Below, one piece after another: positions 41,786 to 49,820 of a DNA stretch of 64,000 nt. The stretch comes from Cytobacillus oceanisediminis (GTDB lineage: Bacteria; Bacillota; Bacilli; Bacillales; Cytobacillaceae). The stretch spans positions 1-64,000 of the forward strand of contig NZ_SOEE01000011.1 of NCBI RefSeq assembly GCF_004366035.1. The letters run 5' to 3'. The stretch's first letter is position 1. Every line of letters begins with the position of its first letter. Made by a program: the position numbers and the translations under genes. The notes beneath the pieces were generated by a model that saw only the letters and a list, made by a program, of their open reading frames with translations, was not told the origin of the DNA and made no database searches.

Positions 41786-42637
41786 TTAGTTGTATTGAAA
41801 GAAACTGTCTACTTGAGCTAAGTTAACTGTAAGTTTTTCTCTATCAAGAGTATTCATAACAACTGCTCTAGTAACTATCTGATCTAAAAGATTGTCCTGC
41901 TCTAAATCAGTTAGGCTAGTTTTTATTGAGATATTCAGGAAAAGACCTTTTTCGCTATCCCCGATATCAACAGCCAAAACTGTTACTTCTCCTATTTTGT
42001 CTAATCCTCTATAATCTGAATTTATAATCTCCCAAACTTCACTTAAACTATTTACTGCAGTTAAACTAAGATAGTTCTGAGGATTAATAAAGGTAATGTC
42101 ATCTAGAGAAGCCATAATGCCTTTGTGTCGAGACTTATAAAAATGTATACCTCTTTTATTAGCCTCGTCTTTAAAAGCCCATAATGCCCCTAAACAAGCC
42201 GTATTTAAGGATATAGCCATCAGGGTAGGGTAAACACCCTCATATTCAATTACCATCCATTTGATCATCTCTCTAAGGCTATCCATGGTTATTACTTCTT
42301 CTAGGTTATTATTTGAGCCGACTCGAAGCATATCGGGGATTTGTTGCGCTATTACCCCTTCTGCTTGTTTGAACCAATCATCCTCAAAGTTCGATTCGCT
42401 GTTTTGCATTAATTCCATTGCCATAAAGTAACCATTAAATATTTGTGATTGAATTCCTGCAAATAGCATGTTCTCCATCTTCTCTACTTTGTCCTGCTGC
42501 ACGTATTGTAATAATCTATTTTTATAGAACTCATAGATTGTTGCTAAATCAATATTGAACTCTTGATTATTCTGTTGGTGGGCTTTTAATTTCTTTTGTG
42601 TGTATTCATAAATATTAATCTCAGTGGTTTGTGTCAT
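41786..42637 (-). CDS. Hypothetical protein
   Basis: 283 residues, soluble, mostly helical in the first half (TTEINIYEYTQKKLKAHQQNN) with one hydrophobic stretch (YPTLMAISLNTACLGALWAF). The last third is strand-rich (EVTVLAVDIGDSEKGLFLNISIK). AAGGAG precedes the ATG. No family recognised. It is the last gene of a unit with the lipoprotein and the 43306 gene. Confidence 0.6.
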   Translation of the reverse strand: MTQTTEINIYEYTQKKLKAHQQNNQEFNIDLATIYEFYKNRLLQYVQQDKVEKMENMLFAGIQSQIFNGYFMAMELMQNSESNFEDDWFKQAEGVIAQQIPDMLRVGSNNNLEEVITMDSLREMIKWMVIEYEGVYPTLMAISLNTACLGALWAFKDEANKRGIHFYKSRHKGIMASLDDITFINPQNYLSLTAVNSLSEVWEIINSDYRGLDKIGEVTVLAVDIGDSEKGLFLNISIKTSLTDLEQDNLLDQIVTRAVVMNTLDREKLTVNLAQVDSFFQYN

Positions 42638-42658
42638 ATAAATTCTCCTTTGTAAGTA

Positions 42659-43309
42659 TTATGAAGCATTATCCTGGACTTCATATGGAGGTGAAGGACT
42701 ATCATCAGCATATTTCCAGACTCCATTTTCCTTTTGAATTATGGATATAAAATACTCCTCCCCGTTTGTTGTTAAAACCTTACGATAAAAACTCCCCTCA
42801 TTTTTAAGCCGGTTAAAAGTAACATTTGTTAATGTGTAGCTTTCGCCATTAATATTTTGTTTTAGATACAGGTCCTGTAATGAAGAAAATACTGTTACAG
42901 CATCATCCTTAGAAGGTAAAGATTCCTTTACTGACTCAGTTCCATATTGTAAAAGGAATTCATAATAGTTTTCCGGAGAAAGTTGCACTGTGTAGAATTT
43001 ATACAATGCGTCTGCAACAAATTTTGAAAACTCTGCAGCATCCTGATACTCTTCTAAATTTTTGTAGTCTAGATTTTCAACTTCTTTTAAGGTATCTAAC
43101 TCATTTTCATATACTACCTCATTAACTGGTCTCTCCATATCTTTGTATATTTTCTCTTGTTCTTCTTTTTCTTTGCTATCCTCAAGTTCACCTTGCTTCT
43201 TTTCTTCTTTTAGAGCTTCAATTCTTTTTGATTCTTTATCGAATAAACCACCGCATCCAGTTAACAGCAAAGAACTAGATAGAATTAGAGAAATAGCTTT
43301 AACTTTCAT
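42659..43309 (-). CDS. Lipoprotein
   Basis: 216 residues. The signal AISLILSSSLLLTGC has a canonical lipobox (LLTGC). A very charged Lys/Glu stalk (residues 25-65) is followed by an NTF2-like-sounding domain (FVADALYKFYTVQLSPENYYEFL, then FYRKVLTTNGEEYFISIIQKENGVWKYAD). Surface-anchored and of unknown role. The ATG overlaps the stop of the 43306 gene by 4 bp. Confidence 0.7.
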   Translation of the reverse strand: MKVKAISLILSSSLLLTGCGGLFDKESKRIEALKEEKKQGELEDSKEKEEQEKIYKDMERPVNEVVYENELDTLKEVENLDYKNLEEYQDAAEFSKFVADALYKFYTVQLSPENYYEFLLQYGTESVKESLPSKDDAVTVFSSLQDLYLKQNINGESYTLTNVTFNRLKNEGSFYRKVLTTNGEEYFISIIQKENGVWKYADDSPSPPYEVQDNAS

Positions 43310-43890
43310 CTTAAGATCCCTTCTGTCAAAAGCTTCTTTTCTTTAGTAGTAAGATAATTTATTAGTTCTGCGCTATGTAAAGCAGAGAGGTCACTCACTG
43401 CAGATGTGACAAGTTTAGGTATATCTGTTATTTTCATTTGGTTATTGCTAGGTGTTACTGGTACTTTTAAATGCTTTTCTAAACAATATGAAAGAGTTTT
43501 AAGATGATCTCTATCAATACTGGTTGGTAGTGATATGCTTTCTAATTTTCTAATTCCAAATAAGTTGATGCAGACAATAATCGATTTTATAGTAATCAAG
43601 CCTGGATCTAAGGTTAAGCTAAATATCTTCGAATTATCTTTGTACCATTGGTCCTTCAAAGTTTTTAAAATTGGATGTGAATGTATACTAAGCTGTTCTT
43701 TTTTACTATTAATTTCAATATAGTTACTAATCTGCTCATTCTTAAGAACTTCCGATAAGTATAAAGATTTTTGTTTGTTAAAAGGTATAGATAATACATC
43801 ATTGGAATTATTGAAATTAAAATCTCCTTCTCCTATTAAGACTGCTTTGGAGAAATCTAATAGGTTTCTAGCAACTTGCTTATCTTCCAA
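43306..43890 (-). CDS. Hypothetical protein with weak LAGLIDADG_DNA_2 resemblance
   Basis: 194 residues from TTG 43890, eight bases after AAAGGAG. The longer frame up to 43992 would run through the leader terminator, so it is rejected. The segment ILKTLKDQWYKDNSKIFSLTLD, then IDRDHLKTLSYCLEKHLKVPV, is reminiscent of LAGLIDADG_DNA_2 domains, but the acidic catalytic motifs are not evident, so it may be only a DNA-binding relative or unrelated. Confidence 0.5.
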   Translation of the reverse strand: MEDKQVARNLLDFSKAVLIGEGDFNFNNSNDVLSIPFNKQKSLYLSEVLKNEQISNYIEINSKKEQLSIHSHPILKTLKDQWYKDNSKIFSLTLDPGLITIKSIIVCINLFGIRKLESISLPTSIDRDHLKTLSYCLEKHLKVPVTPSNNQMKITDIPKLVTSAVSDLSALHSAELINYLTTKEKKLLTEGILR

Positions 43891-43916
43891 CGCTACAGCT
43901 CCTTTCCCATAAAAAA

Positions 43917-43969
43917 AAGCACTCCAGAATAAAACCATCTCCAATAAAAGATAGTTTTTCTGGGTGCTT
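43917..43969 (-). terminator. Leader terminator before the 43306 gene
   Basis: AAGCACCCAGAA pairs with TTCTGGAGTGCTT (one bulge), with inner AAAACTATCT/AGATGGTTTT. Eight T follow on the minus strand and the SD AAAGGAG comes seven bases later. The promoter at 43994-44023 lies just upstream. Confidence 0.85.
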
Positions 43970-43993
43970 CCCATTGTTGTTTTTGTTTCCACA

Positions 43994-44023
43994 ATTATAC
44001 ACTTAATTTTGAAGCCTATTCAA
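43994..44023 (-). promoter_or_regulatory. SigA promoter upstream of leader terminator
   Basis: TTGAAT and TATAAT with an 18-base spacer on the minus strand, overlapping the last codons of the recombinase gene. Confidence 0.75.
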
Positions 44024-44888
44024 GTTCTTTTTGGGTATAGGTTCCTTCGACTATCTGTTTCAGATAGTATGATGCAGTATTTTCTTCAATTCCTAATTCG
44101 GCGGCTATGAGCTGGATTGGTACTTTTTTAGAATAAAGATCAAATGCGATAGCTCTTCGAATTATAGTAAGAGTTAAAGCTGGAGATCCTTCAGGGAGGT
44201 AATCACGAGATATTGCTCTTAAATGACTTTGCATGGACATTACCTGTATAGGTCCAGTTACGTTCTCTCCGTGATGTTTTGTCGTAAATACATACTCGCT
44301 GCCATTAAAAAAAGTGGAGTAAAAGTACTCATGGAAGTACGCCACTTCAGATCCCTGGAGGGTAATGGTTCTATTTTTCAATTGAATTTCAACTATATCT
44401 TTATTTGCGTTATCTTTAACTTTATCCTTGGTAAATCCAAACTCAGCCATCTTTAAGCCTTTAGTGGCCAATAAAAACAATACTTTTCTAAGCGGCGAAT
44501 ATTCATCATTAAGCAGAACTAGATCAAGCACTTTTAGAATTTCGTGAAATTGAATGTGCACAGTTGGCTTTTCTTTTACAACAAACCTCTTGATTTTGAC
44601 TGCAGGATCAACACTTAAAGGTACTTTGTCAGTTTCCCAAAAATAGTTAAACATAGTCTTTAAAATGGCAAGTTCTTTATTTATTGTCGAGATACTTTTT
44701 TCTCTTATATCACGTTGATACTCTAAGTATTTGATTATGTCTGAAGAGGTAATTTGAAAAGGTTCCTTATTGTCCGGATATTTATCTTTAATAAAGGCAA
44801 AAAATTGGTTTATAACCTTTTCGTAGCTATTTACTGTTTCCTCACTATACCCTTTATTTTCGATATGCTTAATAAATCCGTAAGGCAT
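44016..44888 (-). CDS. Tyrosine-recombinase-like protein with altered active site
   Basis: 290 residues with the two-domain XerC/D layout: an SAM-like N-terminal core (SEETVNSYEKVINQFFAFI) and a C-terminal catalytic-fold domain. The usual TGLRxxEL becomes TKGLKMAEF, so the first catalytic Arg is Lys. The HxLRH box becomes LTLTIIRRA, with His lost and Arg kept. The final GHxxxxxT..Y region is ELGIEENTASYYL. It probably binds DNA, but strand exchange is doubtful. AGGAGGGG precedes the ATG. Confidence 0.65.
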   Translation of the reverse strand: MPYGFIKHIENKGYSEETVNSYEKVINQFFAFIKDKYPDNKEPFQITSSDIIKYLEYQRDIREKSISTINKELAILKTMFNYFWETDKVPLSVDPAVKIKRFVVKEKPTVHIQFHEILKVLDLVLLNDEYSPLRKVLFLLATKGLKMAEFGFTKDKVKDNANKDIVEIQLKNRTITLQGSEVAYFHEYFYSTFFNGSEYVFTTKHHGENVTGPIQVMSMQSHLRAISRDYLPEGSPALTLTIIRRAIAFDLYSKKVPIQLIAAELGIEENTASYYLKQIVEGTYTQKELE

Positions 44889-45166
44889 TCATTCTCCCCT
44901 CCTAATATCAGACCTTTATATTTCCTATATTATACTAGATTATATGTTCGTATCTTCCCTTAAAAACTAAAAAACTGCCAATTTTAAGTGATTTTTTGTT
45001 GTAATTTACTACCGCAAGTTTTAGACTCACCTTAACTACTCAGCGGTTTTGAAACCTATTTTTTTTAGAGTTCAGTTGTACCCTGTATTTTATTTATATT
45101 TCAAACCAAGAACGCAGCTAAGGTTTAACAAAAACCCATTAGAAATACAATAATAATGACTAAAAA
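44889..45166. other. Intergenic region without recognised features
   Basis: AT-rich spacer between the micro-protein terminator and the recombinase gene. It presumably contains the recombinase promoter; no other signal seen. Confidence 0.3.
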
Positions 45167-45203
45167 AAAGCTCATTCAGTAAATATTTTACTGAATGAGC
45201 TTT
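45167..45203 (-). terminator. Terminator after the 37-residue micro-protein
   Basis: AAAGCTCATTCAGTAAA and TTTACTGAATGAGCTTT form a 17-pair perfect stem, with eight T following on the minus strand. Confidence 0.85.
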
Positions 45204-45226
45204 AATAGCTTTAGGAGATATTGAAC

Positions 45227-45340
45227 TTACCAATTAATGATTGTCCTGGCGATAGCTGCTAGCAGAGTTACTGCGGTTGCAGCCACCACCACTTTATCAA
45301 TTGTTCTAACTGTTTTCTCTTTAAAATAATATGTTAACAC
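45227..45340 (-). CDS. Single-helix membrane micro-protein (37 residues)
   Basis: GTG 45340 follows AAGGGGTG at good spacing. The peptide has a basic amphipathic start (YYFKEKTVRTIDK), then a hydrophobic helix VVVAATAVTLLAAIA and the end RTIINW. It lies between the tubY-like gene and a strong terminator. The role is unknown; toxin or membrane-targeting peptide are both possible. Confidence 0.55.
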   Translation of the reverse strand: MLTYYFKEKTVRTIDKVVVAATAVTLLAAIARTIINW

Positions 45341-45406
45341 TCTGCCCCACCCCTTATGAACAACTTTAGTAAACCCATTATAAAACACATGTTCGGAAAT
45401 TTCAAT

Positions 45407-46321
45407 CTATTTCATATTTGCACTTAATAGTTTTTTGTCATCTACATCAGTATCAAGCTGCATATTCGAAAAAGATTCACGCTCTTGCTGTAATAACGTA
45501 TTTACTTTCCTCTTTTCCTCTTGAAGTGTTTCTATTTCTTTTCTTGCTATATTGATCTTCTCTTTAATTTCTTGATCCATTTTTTCTTTTAGCTTTGTTT
45601 CCACATCCTTGTTAATTTGCTCAACATCAATAATATCAGGTTTCTTAAAAAGCCCTAAAAAAGAAGGTTTTTGAATACTTTTCTTCAATGAGGTTGATAA
45701 GAGCTGCGTTTGTTTTTCTTCTAAGTACTTCATATAAGCATCTGTCTTGATTTGGTCTATCTCAACTTCTTTTCTCTCTAGTTTTCTCTCAATATCAGAA
45801 ATATCTTTTTCGTACTTAAGTATGTTCAGCATTTTACTCTGGAATCCTAGATTTCGCTCCATAGTTGATAAACGTTCTTCATAATTATTCTGCAGCTGAT
45901 CGCTATACTCTTGAAGATCGGTACTTTCACGTTGAACCCTCTTTACATTACCTCCCATTGAAACACCAGGTTGCATTCCTAGCTCAGCAAGAAGATCCAC
46001 AGAAGTTTTAGAGGCCTTGTCCATTAATACAAATATTAAATGTAAGCGAAATACACTTTTATAATTTAACCTGTAAAACTTCCCGAACTTTTCAGGTTGA
46101 ATGTACTCGATTAGATCTGAACGAAAATGATTTCTAATTGTAGAGTCTGACCGTTCAATAATACGACCTGCCTCAACAGTGCTATATGTCATATCTTTAT
46201 GCATTGATTGAATACCGGTTGTGAACACGCTGTCCTCTAATCCATTCAAAACAGCCATTCTGAATATAGGATCATTTTCAAATTCTTCCATAAGCAGTTC
46301 TTTCATATCTAAGCTTTCCAC
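45407..46321 (-). CDS. tubY: TubY-like partition/regulatory protein (MerR-like HTH + coiled coil)
   Basis: 304 residues. An N-terminal MerR-like helix-turn-helix (YSTVEAGRIIERSDSTIRNHF, then KFGKFYRLNYKSVFRLHLIF) is followed by a long coiled coil (about residues 135-290, many E/K heptads). This layout is that of TubY, the third component of TubZ systems, which regulates tubRZ and binds TubZ. GTG 46321 is chosen because GGAGGTG sits seven bases upstream; the ATG 46357 has no SD. Promoter at 46367-46395. Confidence 0.65.
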   Translation of the reverse strand: MESLDMKELLMEEFENDPIFRMAVLNGLEDSVFTTGIQSMHKDMTYSTVEAGRIIERSDSTIRNHFRSDLIEYIQPEKFGKFYRLNYKSVFRLHLIFVLMDKASKTSVDLLAELGMQPGVSMGGNVKRVQRESTDLQEYSDQLQNNYEERLSTMERNLGFQSKMLNILKYEKDISDIERKLERKEVEIDQIKTDAYMKYLEEKQTQLLSTSLKKSIQKPSFLGLFKKPDIIDVEQINKDVETKLKEKMDQEIKEKINIARKEIETLQEEKRKVNTLLQQERESFSNMQLDTDVDDKKLLSANMK

Positions 46322-46366
46322 ATTCTCACCTCCAGTACTGTAGGCTTCTACAATCATTTATAAAAA

Positions 46367-46395
46367 ATATTACACTTAATAGATTTATAAATCAA
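46367..46395 (-). promoter_or_regulatory. SigA promoter of tubY
   Basis: TTGATT and TAATAT with a 17-base spacer on the minus strand, about 40 bases before the preferred start. Confidence 0.65.
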
Positions 46396-46399
46396 CTCA

Positions 46400-46680
46400 A
46401 AACGTTGATATATTAGGCGTTAGCAACCTCCGAACGATTCGCAGCGCTTGCGATATTTGCCACAAACGAACATCAGCGCGAACGCTACCTTGCGAAATTT
46501 AATAAATCACTAACGTAATTGAATCAAACGCATATGTATGAATCTATCATTTTCGTAATTGAATTATAAAGAGCGTTATTTAACGTTATAAGAACGATAA
46601 CGCTACACATCGTTTGTGCTTAATAGCGATTGATTTATAAGCGTTCTTGTTTTGATGTTTGCGTTTGATTGAAAATGAAT
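46400..46680. other. Origin-like iteron patch
   Basis: No gene. Dense GCGTT/AACGC motifs in both orientations, a near-palindrome TCGCAGCGCTTGCGA at 46439-46453, direct repeats CGTAATTGAAT at 46514 and 46554 (40 bp apart) and AACGCTAC at 46481 and 46599. Set between tubY and tubZ, this is the best candidate in the window for a replication origin or second centromere. Confidence 0.45.
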
Positions 46681-46897
46681 GATGGATCATCGTCCGTGTT
46701 ATATTGAGTGAAGATGAATTTTGTGAATTACTGTGCTTTTATCCAGGTTAAGAGCCTTTTTTTGCGTCTTGGATCCAGCACAAGTCTTTTATTTGAAGTT
46801 CTAAGCGAACCTAACATAACTTAAGGGCATTCTTTGATTTTAACTTATAGTAATAACCGTATTAGTAGGTAAAAATGATTTTATATGTACCGCATTT

Positions 46898-46990
46898 AAG
46901 GTTGCTAATTATGGTACACAAATAAAACGTTGATACACAAGGGATTGATGATTTATGGACCTTTTAGGTACATAAAAGGGGTACACAAAG
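46898..46990. repeat. TubR-box-like repeats downstream of tubZ
   Basis: The minus strand at 46898-46921 begins TTGTGTACCATAATTAGC and ends AACCTT, 21 of 24 positions identical to the box at 48952-48975. Partial boxes with TACACAA follow at about 46933-46939 and 46981-46988. Confidence 0.65.
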
Positions 46991-47007
46991 TTTGGAGGAA
47001 TAAATAC

Positions 47008-47038
47008 AAAAAAACAAGCCTAGAAGGCTTGTTTTTTT
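47008..47038 (-). terminator. Terminator of tubRZ
   Basis: AACAAGCC, loop TAGAA, GGCTTGTT with A- and T-runs on each side; overlaps the tubZ stop. Confidence 0.85.
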
Positions 47039-48392
47039 AAAAATCAATATCATTCAAATCGGCAACTTTAGCTTTCTTTGGCTTATTCTCATTATCCTCA
47101 AATTCTAGATCATCTAAAGTCATCTTTTTCCGTCGGACTGTAGTGTTTCCAGAAGAAAAGAAGTCATCAAATTCATCTAACCCTAGTGCTGAAGAAGCTT
47201 GTTTCTTAGCTTCCTCTTGTTCTTTTTCTAACTGTTCCCACTGTGATAATTCTTCTCTTAACTGTTGAATTCTTACAGAGGGAGAAGGGTAAACGGCAAG
47301 GCCATATAAAGTAAGGTTTTCCAATTTGCTATTTTTAGATATTGATAAGTTTACTTTGGTATCAAGCAAGTCAGAAGTATATCTGAAAACATCATCTGCA
47401 ATCTTAGGTGAAATATTCTTCGAAGAAGGATATAGAACTGCTACAGCACCAGCCACTGCATTTTGAACTTTATAAGTAGCCAGTACTTCATTGTTATTAA
47501 ATAGATTTCCTATAACAGATTCGATATTTTCATCGTTTCTCAGTTCCTTGTGCTTCGATATAGATAGCCAGCCTGGAGTTGATAAGGTAGTAAGTAGTTC
47601 CGTTTTATCAAATACGGACCGTCCATCTAAAAGAGGTAGAGATGAAATCTCTGCCAAAGCACTTGCGATCACCATATTGCTATAGGATTTAGCATCAATT
47701 TCAAGGCCTCCGTAAGTTTTAAGAGGGCTATTTGCGTAATAGTCTTTCATTTTTTCATTATCAATAACTACAGCAGCGCCCATTTTGTTTTCATTCATAA
47801 GCTGCTGAATTACACTAATACCAGCAAGAGCGTTCCTTCTAAATGCAGAACCTCTTTCGTCAGAAGAAGGTAGGGAGCAAATAACACCTAAAGGAATTTT
47901 CCCGCCTGGTAGGGCTCTGTTTTCTCTAACTTTTGACAGGTAAGCTAGTGCTACTTTTAGCGCTCCATTACCAGTCCCGCCGCCTAAACTAACACATACC
48001 CAAACGAACTCTGAGTCCTGTACTGCATCGTCAAGTGCGACCTTTTTATATAAGTCTGCATTTTCTTTAGCGATTTCAAATCCAAGCTGTGCATTTTTAT
48101 CTGTACCTTCAAGTTCAGGAAAGTCTTTACTGGAAGTTACAATCCTATGAGTTTCCGGTATTAAATTTTTATGTTCTTCCATATCTGATTTTGATGAATT
48201 GAGTAAGAAAGTTGGATAACCAAACCTTGATAATTCAGCAGCGATTCGGCCACCACCTTGTCCAAGACCAATAATTGCTTGTGAAGGATAACGATCCATT
48301 TCAGATTTTAGTTCATCAGATAGTAAATGTGGGGATAGCAGCGCTTTAATTGCACCTAACTTTTCATTTTCTCCAAAAGCCTTAATCATCAT
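47037..48392 (-). CDS. tubZ: TubZ/RepX-type tubulin-like GTPase
   Basis: 451 residues. The tubulin signature is SLGGGTGNGALK near residues 134-145, preceded by AIIGLGQGGGRIAAELSRFGYPTFLLNSS (N-terminal nucleotide loop) and followed by ICSLPSSDERGS and a T7-like loop region. The C-terminal 60 residues are charged with basic KKM, KPKKAK tails that can bind TubR or DNA. TubZ polymers move plasmids by treadmilling (pBtoxis TubZ, pXO1 RepX). The start ATG overlaps the tubR stop by 4 bp. Confidence 0.88.
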   Translation of the reverse strand: MMIKAFGENEKLGAIKALLSPHLLSDELKSEMDRYPSQAIIGLGQGGGRIAAELSRFGYPTFLLNSSKSDMEEHKNLIPETHRIVTSSKDFPELEGTDKNAQLGFEIAKENADLYKKVALDDAVQDSEFVWVCVSLGGGTGNGALKVALAYLSKVRENRALPGGKIPLGVICSLPSSDERGSAFRRNALAGISVIQQLMNENKMGAAVVIDNEKMKDYYANSPLKTYGGLEIDAKSYSNMVIASALAEISSLPLLDGRSVFDKTELLTTLSTPGWLSISKHKELRNDENIESVIGNLFNNNEVLATYKVQNAVAGAVAVLYPSSKNISPKIADDVFRYTSDLLDTKVNLSISKNSKLENLTLYGLAVYPSPSVRIQQLREELSQWEQLEKEQEEAKKQASSALGLDEFDDFFSSGNTTVRRKKMTLDDLEFEDNENKPKKAKVADLNDIDF

Positions 48393-48730
48393 ATGTGTTG
48401 CTCCTTCCTTAACTTTTCTTCATAAAGTAGTTGGGCTAATTGTTTGCCTCTTACTGTAACAAAATAGGGAGTCGCTGTTCCATCTTCTTTTTTCTCAACG
48501 AACCCTTGAGCTTCAAGAGTCAAAAAAGCGGAATCATACTTCTTTCGTTTGCTATGAAAGGCATCTAACCTAGTCTTAACAAGGCCTCTATGTATCTTGT
48601 TTTCTTTCACGACCTGTCTAAATACGTCAATAGTAAAGTCATCTAGCTTTTTTCTAAGGAATCGCAGTGTGTCATTATCGTATTCCAGTTCATCTAAGTC
48701 TCTGAAACTCTTAGTTTCAAGTTCACTCAT
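48389..48730 (-). CDS. tubR: TubR-like winged-helix centromere-binding protein
   Basis: 113 residues: FTIDVFRQVVKENKIHRGLVKTRLD, then KYDSAFLTLEAQGFVEKKEDGTATPYFVTVRGKQLAQLL, a winged-helix pattern (helix-turn-helix followed by a wing). The sequence differs from pBtoxis TubR, but size, fold pattern, position before tubZ and the repeated sites upstream fit. It should bind the boxes at 48743-48976 and repress its own promoter. GGTGGTG lies before the ATG. Confidence 0.7.
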   Translation of the reverse strand: MSELETKSFRDLDELEYDNDTLRFLRKKLDDFTIDVFRQVVKENKIHRGLVKTRLDAFHSKRKKYDSAFLTLEAQGFVEKKEDGTATPYFVTVRGKQLAQLLYEEKLRKEQHI

Positions 48731-48742
48731 ACCTTCACCACC

Positions 48743-48976
48743 TTATGAACCTTAAAAGACCTCTTTTGTGTACCTTTAAGGAACATTATAGAAAACAAGC
48801 CAAATAAATGCAATATATATACTTTATTATCTCAAATAAATGTAATTTCCTTACTTCCTTGTGTACCTTAATTGTGGTACACAATATAAATCTCAGACAG
48901 CTTGATTCCTGAAAAAACGTACCCTCCAATGACGCTCGTTGCGTACCGAAATTGTGTACCTTAATTATGAACCTTG
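48743..48976. repeat. tubC-like centromere/operator repeats
   Basis: Repeated TTGTGTACCTTAATT-type boxes at 48764-48784, 48859-48884 (palindromic, ending GTGGTACACAA) and 48952-48975, plus partial ones at 48743-48756 and 48940-48947. The box at 48764 directly follows the tubR -10. This is the expected position and form of a TubR centromere that doubles as operator. Confidence 0.7.
48785..48813 (-). promoter_or_regulatory. SigA promoter of tubRZ
   Basis: TTGCAT and TATAAT with a 17-base spacer on the minus strand, flanked on both sides by TubR-box-like repeats. Confidence 0.8.
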
Positions 48977-49691
48977 AAATTTACATAATAAAGTCCCCCA
49001 TATTTCATTTTCGTATCATTAAATTCATTTTAGTTCTGTTTAAAAAGGTAAGACAGATCATCTTCGATCACAATTCAGTTTCATTCAACTTACAAATTTA
49101 CCGTTGTCTAGCAATCATTCAGGTTCATTCAAGCTCATGTACTAGCATTATCATTAAAATAAATTTTTTTAAGTAAAAACAGCAAATTGTTTTATACGAT
49201 TACTGGAATACGGAGTATTAAATGCCGGGGAGACATTGCCAGAAGGAAAATGATTGTAGGAAATTGTCTGTAGTGGGGAGGTCTCGAAAGGATTCCTAAC
49301 CATCTTTTACATAGGGGTATTCACTTTTTCATTCAATTCATGATTTTATATTTAGTCCTCAAGATATAACAAAATCAGTAAAGTTCCGCTTACCAGTGGA
49401 AAGGTTGCGGTGGAAAGATTATCGTTCCACCAAAAGTTTTCCATCATGGTACACCAATAAAAGTACTTTGAAGTCTTGGTATTATAGTAAATACGGGTTC
49501 CAAAGCAAGTGTGAGTTCTTACCGTGTTTTCACCCCGTTTAAGTAAAAGGATTGATACTGAATTCTATTGATTTTACAACATCGATTGTACCCTAAAATA
49601 TAGCTATTTCATAACAAAACTTATTAAGTATGAAGGTCACCATTCTTTGTATATCCCTGTATAATCATTCGCTAGATATCACGATATTTTA
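48977..49691. other. Long intergenic region, possible oriT
   Basis: No credible gene in 715 bp. It contains CATTCA-rich repeats (49080-49135) and a perfect inverted repeat GGTGGAA/TTCCACC at 49410-49432 inside a G/A-rich tract with repeated GTGGAAAG. Another TGGTACACCA site lies near 49449. Position directly upstream of the Replic_Relax and VirD4 genes makes it a candidate transfer origin. Confidence 0.4.
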
Positions 49692-49720
49692 TTGCCAGCT
49701 CTTATATAAAATGGTATACT
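49692..49720 (+). promoter_or_regulatory. SigA promoter of the relaxation-VirD4 operon
   Basis: TTGCCA and TATACT with a 17-base spacer. Confidence 0.8.
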
Positions 49721-49748
49721 CAGGTCGAAATTTCATATCTAAAGGGAC

Positions 49749-49797
49749 GACCCTGGACTCACTAAGCTTAGGCTTGGTTTGTTCGGGGTCTTTTTTT
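49749..49797 (+). terminator. Leader terminator of the relaxation-VirD4 operon
   Basis: GACCCTGGAC (49749-49758) pairs with GTTCGGGGTC (49781-49790) in all ten positions with wobbles; inner CTAAGC/GCTTGG. Seven T follow, and AAAGGAGG comes ten bases later. The promoter lies only about 30 bases upstream. Confidence 0.85.
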
Positions 49798-49820
49798 ATC
49801 TCATAGAAAGGAGGCTATAA

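Noticed and set aside
43891..43992. N-terminal extension of the 43306 gene
   Set aside because: The extension encodes the leader terminator hairpin and bypasses a good SD that serves TTG 43890.
48743..48976. CRISPR array interpretation of the spaced GTGTACC repeats
   Set aside because: Spacing is irregular, repeats are short and partly palindromic, no cas genes are present, and the position fits a TubR centromere.
48952..49176. Plus-strand open frame in the tubC region
   Set aside because: It overlaps the repeated boxes, has no ribosome site and reads as AT-rich hydrophobic filler.
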